From: Sinomicrobium kalidii
GTDB lineage: Bacteria > Bacteroidota > Bacteroidia > Flavobacteriales > Flavobacteriaceae
Reading direction: 5' to 3'
Assembly: GCF_021183825.1 (NCBI RefSeq)
Contig: NZ_CP089211.1
Span: 3,633,501 to 3,697,500 of the forward strand
Length of the DNA stretch: 64,000 nt
Shown: piece after piece, positions 59,892 through 64,000 of the stretch
Position numbering within the stretch: position 1 is the stretch's first letter
Layout: every line of letters begins with the position of its first letter
Position numbers and translations under genes: made by a program
The notes under the pieces: generated by a model
Seen by the model: the letters and a program-made list of their open reading frames with translations, nothing else
What the model was told of the DNA's origin: nothing
Database searches by the model: none

Positions 59892-60983
59892 TTAGTCGAA
59901 ATAACTGAAGCTGGTTTCCGGGGTGATCTTCAGAACGGTCTCATAGATCAGCCGGATCACGTTTTCCATGTCTTCCTTATGGATCATTTCCACTGTGGTG
60001 TGCATATATCGCAACGGCAGGGAGATCAGTGCGGATGCCACACCGCCATTACTGTAGGCAAAGGCATCGGTATCGGTCCCCGTAAACCTCGATGACGCCA
60101 TGCGCTGGAAGGGGATCTTTTTCGTTTCGGCTGTTTCTATAATGAGTTCCCGGAGTTTGTTTTGTACCGCCGGGGCATAAGTGATTACGGGGCCGTCTCC
60201 TATTTTGGTCTCTCCCTGTTTCTTTTTGTCGATCATGGGAGTAGTGGTATCGTGGCATACATCGGTTACGATGGCTACGTTCGGCTTTATGGTCTGTGTG
60301 ATCATTTCCGCACCGCGCAAACCGATTTCTTCCTGTACGGAGTTGGTAATGTACAGTCCGAAGGGGAGTTCCTTCTTGTTTTCGTGCAGCAGCCGGGCTA
60401 CCTCGGCAATCATAAAACCACCCGCACGGTTGTCAATGGCCCTGCATACGAGCTTGTTTTTATTGAGTATCTCGAAAGCGTCCGGATAGGTGATAACGCA
60501 GCCTACGTGCACGCCCATCTTTTCCGCTTCCTTTTTGTCTTTGGCACCTATGTCTATAAATATGTTGTCCTGTTTCGGGGTTTCTTCTTTGGCTGAGTTC
60601 CTGGTGTGAATAGCGGGCCATCCGAAAACACCTTTTACAATACCTTTTTTGGTGTGAATGTTTACCCATTTGGACGGTGCGATCTGATGGTCGCTCCCTC
60701 CATTGCGGATGACGTAGAGTAATCCGTCGTCGGTAATATAGTTGACATACCATGAAATTTCATCGGAATGGCCTTCGATAACCACTTTATATGGAGCGTC
60801 CGGGTTGATGACACCGACAGCCGTTCCGTACGTATCGGTAATAAAAGTGTCTACATAAGGTTTCAGGTATTCCATCCACATTTTTTGCCCCTGCGATTCA
60901 TAACCGGTGGGAGCGGCATTGTTCAGGTATCGTTCGAGGAATTCCAGAGATTTCTTGTTTATGATTTCTGCTTTTTTCGCCAT
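59892..60983 (-). CDS. M42-family metallo-aminopeptidase
   Basis: A 363-residue enzyme with the two-metal set: EGHSDEISW (His), AIDNRAGGF (Asp), VQEEIGLRGA (Glu pair), VTDVCHD (Asp) and YMHTTVEM (His). M42 enzymes are tetrahedral aminopeptidases of the cytoplasm that finish peptide breakdown. It is the first gene of a unit with the Nudix and DUF294 genes. Confidence 0.92.
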   Translation of the reverse strand: MAKKAEIINKKSLEFLERYLNNAAPTGYESQGQKMWMEYLKPYVDTFITDTYGTAVGVINPDAPYKVVIEGHSDEISWYVNYITDDGLLYVIRNGGSDHQIAPSKWVNIHTKKGIVKGVFGWPAIHTRNSAKEETPKQDNIFIDIGAKDKKEAEKMGVHVGCVITYPDAFEILNKNKLVCRAIDNRAGGFMIAEVARLLHENKKELPFGLYITNSVQEEIGLRGAEMITQTIKPNVAIVTDVCHDTTTPMIDKKKQGETKIGDGPVITYAPAVQNKLRELIIETAETKKIPFQRMASSRFTGTDTDAFAYSNGGVASALISLPLRYMHTTVEMIHKEDMENVIRLIYETVLKITPETSFSYFD

Positions 60984-61152
60984 AATTCAAATTAAATTTA
61001 ATTACCGCACGAAAATAATAATATTCAATAACATACACAGTTTATACTGTAGATATTTGCCGTTGTACAAAGTGAACCGGGGGTTGACATCGGGGTGTAT
61101 TATTTTTTGTGAGGAAAACAGGATGAAGTAAATGTTAAATGAAACAGGTGTG

Positions 61153-61182
61153 TTGCCAACAGTTAGAATGTTCGTAAATTTA
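61153..61182 (+). promoter_or_regulatory. Promoter of the DUF4294 gene
   Basis: TTG (61153-61155), 19 bp, TAAATTTA (61175-61182), one mismatch from TAnnTTTG. It ends 41 bp before the ATG at 61224. Confidence 0.45.
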
Positions 61183-61223
61183 CGCCTGGAATAAAGTTGT
61201 AAAGGAGCCTTTTGAGTAAGTAT

Positions 61224-61913
61224 ATGGCCAACAAATGGATATATGGTTTCATTTTCCTGGTTTCGGGAAATTTTGTTTGTGCTCAGGACCACGGTACTTT
61301 CCGGGATTCGCTGGGACAGGAATATATTTTGCTCGAAGGGGATACGATTCTCCGGAAGGCTATTGGCCTGGAAGAGGTTTTTGTTTTTGACCGGCTTAAA
61401 TTTGATTCCAGGAAAGAACGGGCCCGCTATTATATATTAAAGAGAAAGACCCTGAAAGTGTATCCTTATGCCAAGCTGGCTTCCGAACGGTTGACGGAAT
61501 TGAACAGGAGACTTGGTATGATCGAATCCAAATCCCGGAGGAGGTGGTATACGAGAAGGATACAAAAGTATATAGAAGACGAGTTTACGGAAGAACTCAA
61601 AAAGCTTACCCGGACAGAAGGGCAGATATTGGTAAAGCTCATTCACAGGCAAACAGGATCTACTGCCTTCGACCTTGTTAAAGAGTTGCGGAACGGCTGG
61701 CGGGCGTTCTGGTACAACAATACGGCCCGGTTGTTTAAAATATCCCTGAAGGAAGAATACCATCCCGAATCGGTACATGAAGATTATCTTATTGAGGATA
61801 TTTTGCAAAGAGCCTTTGCTGATGACAGGATAGAAAAGCAGCCATCGGTACTGGATTTTGATTATGCTACCCTGACCAATAAGTGGAAAAAATCGCCTGA
61901 TTTGAAAAAATAG
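61224..61913 (+). CDS. DUF4294 domain protein, exported
   Basis: A 229-residue protein with a signal peptide (MANKWIYGFIFLVSGNFVCAQ). The start at the ATG 61224 is preferred over a TTG four codons upstream. The DUF4294 domain shows FDSRKERARYYILKRKTLKV, RRRWYTRRIQKYIEDEF, and WRAFWYNNTARLF. The family is typical of Bacteroidota and its function is not known. It is the last protein gene before the rRNA operon. Confidence 0.88.
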   Translation: MANKWIYGFIFLVSGNFVCAQDHGTFRDSLGQEYILLEGDTILRKAIGLEEVFVFDRLKFDSRKERARYYILKRKTLKVYPYAKLASERLTELNRRLGMIESKSRRRWYTRRIQKYIEDEFTEELKKLTRTEGQILVKLIHRQTGSTAFDLVKELRNGWRAFWYNNTARLFKISLKEEYHPESVHEDYLIEDILQRAFADDRIEKQPSVLDFDYATLTNKWKKSPDLKK

Positions 61914-62020
61914 TTGCCTGGTTCAAAGAAATCCGTTATATTAGCTATCCTTTTTTTCTGTCTTAATGTGTTGTTTGGCAGTATGTTGGTGAATAGGGAG
62001 AAAAAATCCTGAATTTTTCC

Positions 62021-62052
62021 TTGTATAAATGGTTTAAAGGGTTCTATATTTG
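62021..62052 (+). promoter_or_regulatory. rRNA operon promoter P1
   Basis: TTG (62021-62023), 21 bp, TATATTTG (62045-62052). It is followed by CACCCGCTTAGCGGG, a CCCGC-TTA-GCGGG mini-hairpin just after the likely start of transcription. Confidence 0.65.
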
Positions 62053-62127
62053 CACCCGCTTAGCGGGAGAATGCGTGGAGAGATTGGGGAGCGAGTTCAT
62101 TGAGAGGAAAAGTTTTGAAGAAAAGTT

Positions 62128-62158
62128 TTGCGGGAATCAAAAAGAGTTATTATTTTTG
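62128..62158 (+). promoter_or_regulatory. rRNA operon promoter P2
   Basis: TTG (62128-62130), 20 bp, TATTTTTG (62151-62158), followed by CAGCCGCTTAACCGG, clearly related to the P1 start region. A leader of about 210 bp (62160-62371) then leads to 16S. The 458-bp gap 61914-62371 holds nothing else I can name. Confidence 0.65.
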
Positions 62159-62371
62159 CAGCCGCTTAACCGGAAAGGCTAAGTTTAGCGAGGGTATACT
62201 GAGGTGTATTTTTGCTTTGGACAAAGAAAAGATAAGTTCGTTGAAATATTGTTGACAGCACTTTTTTTTCATTCTACGGAATGGGAAGTAAAGGAAGATT
62301 TAAGCAAGATTGTTTTGAGTAAGATTTACGGATTAAGGACTTTTTAGAGTTTAGACGTATAAATAATTTAA

Positions 62372-63892
<1,521 letters not shown>

Positions 63893-64000
63893 TAGAGCAA
63901 ACGCTCAAGAGGTCTTTAAGAGGTATTGCGAAAGGGATGATCTTGCTTAAAGCTGTCAATAAACAAAGATTAGCGGTTAAAGGTTTGGAGTTGGCACTAT
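63893..64000 (+). other. Start of the 16S-23S spacer (cut by the right edge)
   Basis: 108 bp after 16S. No tRNA is complete here. The AAGCTGTCAATAAACAAAG region may be part of an RNase III processing stem, but the partner would lie outside. Confidence 0.6.

Overview
The window looks like a 64-kb piece of a Flavobacteriaceae (Bacteroidota) chromosome. The 16S rRNA gene at the right end is of flavobacterial type. Promoters carry the Bacteroidota -7 element TAnnTTTG, and start codons are preceded by A-rich stretches rather than GGAGG. The protein content fits the phylum: a type IX secretion (T9SS) C-terminal domain, SprB-like repeats, DUF1573, DUF4294, lipoproteins with short signal peptides, and ECF sigma factors paired with membrane proteins. 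I do not assign a genus.

Layout. Positions 1-5352: a PKD-domain secreted protein cut by the left edge, two tandem paralogous lipoproteins, and a divergent ECF sigma factor with a membrane TPR partner. Three copies of an identical bipartite promoter-like element (GGGGTAACAA-N15-GATATA) lie here on the minus strand. Positions 5380-8710: a retropepsin-like protease, a membrane protein and an M23-like envelope protein. Positions 8711-14606 are the accessory part: a REP-like hairpin cluster, a same-strand run holding two paralogous HMA-like mini-proteins that lack CxxC, an AraC regulator, a beta-barrel protein, a tautomerase-like protein and an SRPBCC protein, then a VOC protein, a GlxA-type regulator and a 240-bp array of degenerate 21-bp repeats. 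Positions 14607-19472: one very large secreted protein with two nuclease domains, three lamin-tail repeats and a T9SS sorting tail.

Positions 19538-41468 hold mostly core genes (Nif3 protein, lpxK, gapA, lipA, murB, aminotransferase, valS, OmpA) mixed with regulation: a hybrid histidine kinase, an overlapping glycosyltransferase/sigma/Nramp cluster, and a sigma/anti-sigma pair. Positions 42090-46944 form a same-strand block rsfS-ftsH-LUD-cdsA-psd-ACBP linking ribosome silencing, membrane proteolysis and phospholipid synthesis. Positions 47122-54695: birA, pyrE with a head-to-head Nudix gene, a small repeat peptide, an ABC exporter, an M14 peptidase and a methyltransferase. Positions 54866-60983: a SulP transporter, a DksA-like protein, a cNMP/CBS/DUF294 protein, a Nudix hydrolase and an M42 aminopeptidase. 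Positions 61224-64000: a DUF4294 protein and the start of an rRNA operon with tandem promoters.

The parts I find most worth testing are the triplicated bipartite promoter beside the ECF sigma factor, the 21-bp phased array, the two HMA-like mini-proteins in one gene run, and the REP-like hairpin cluster.
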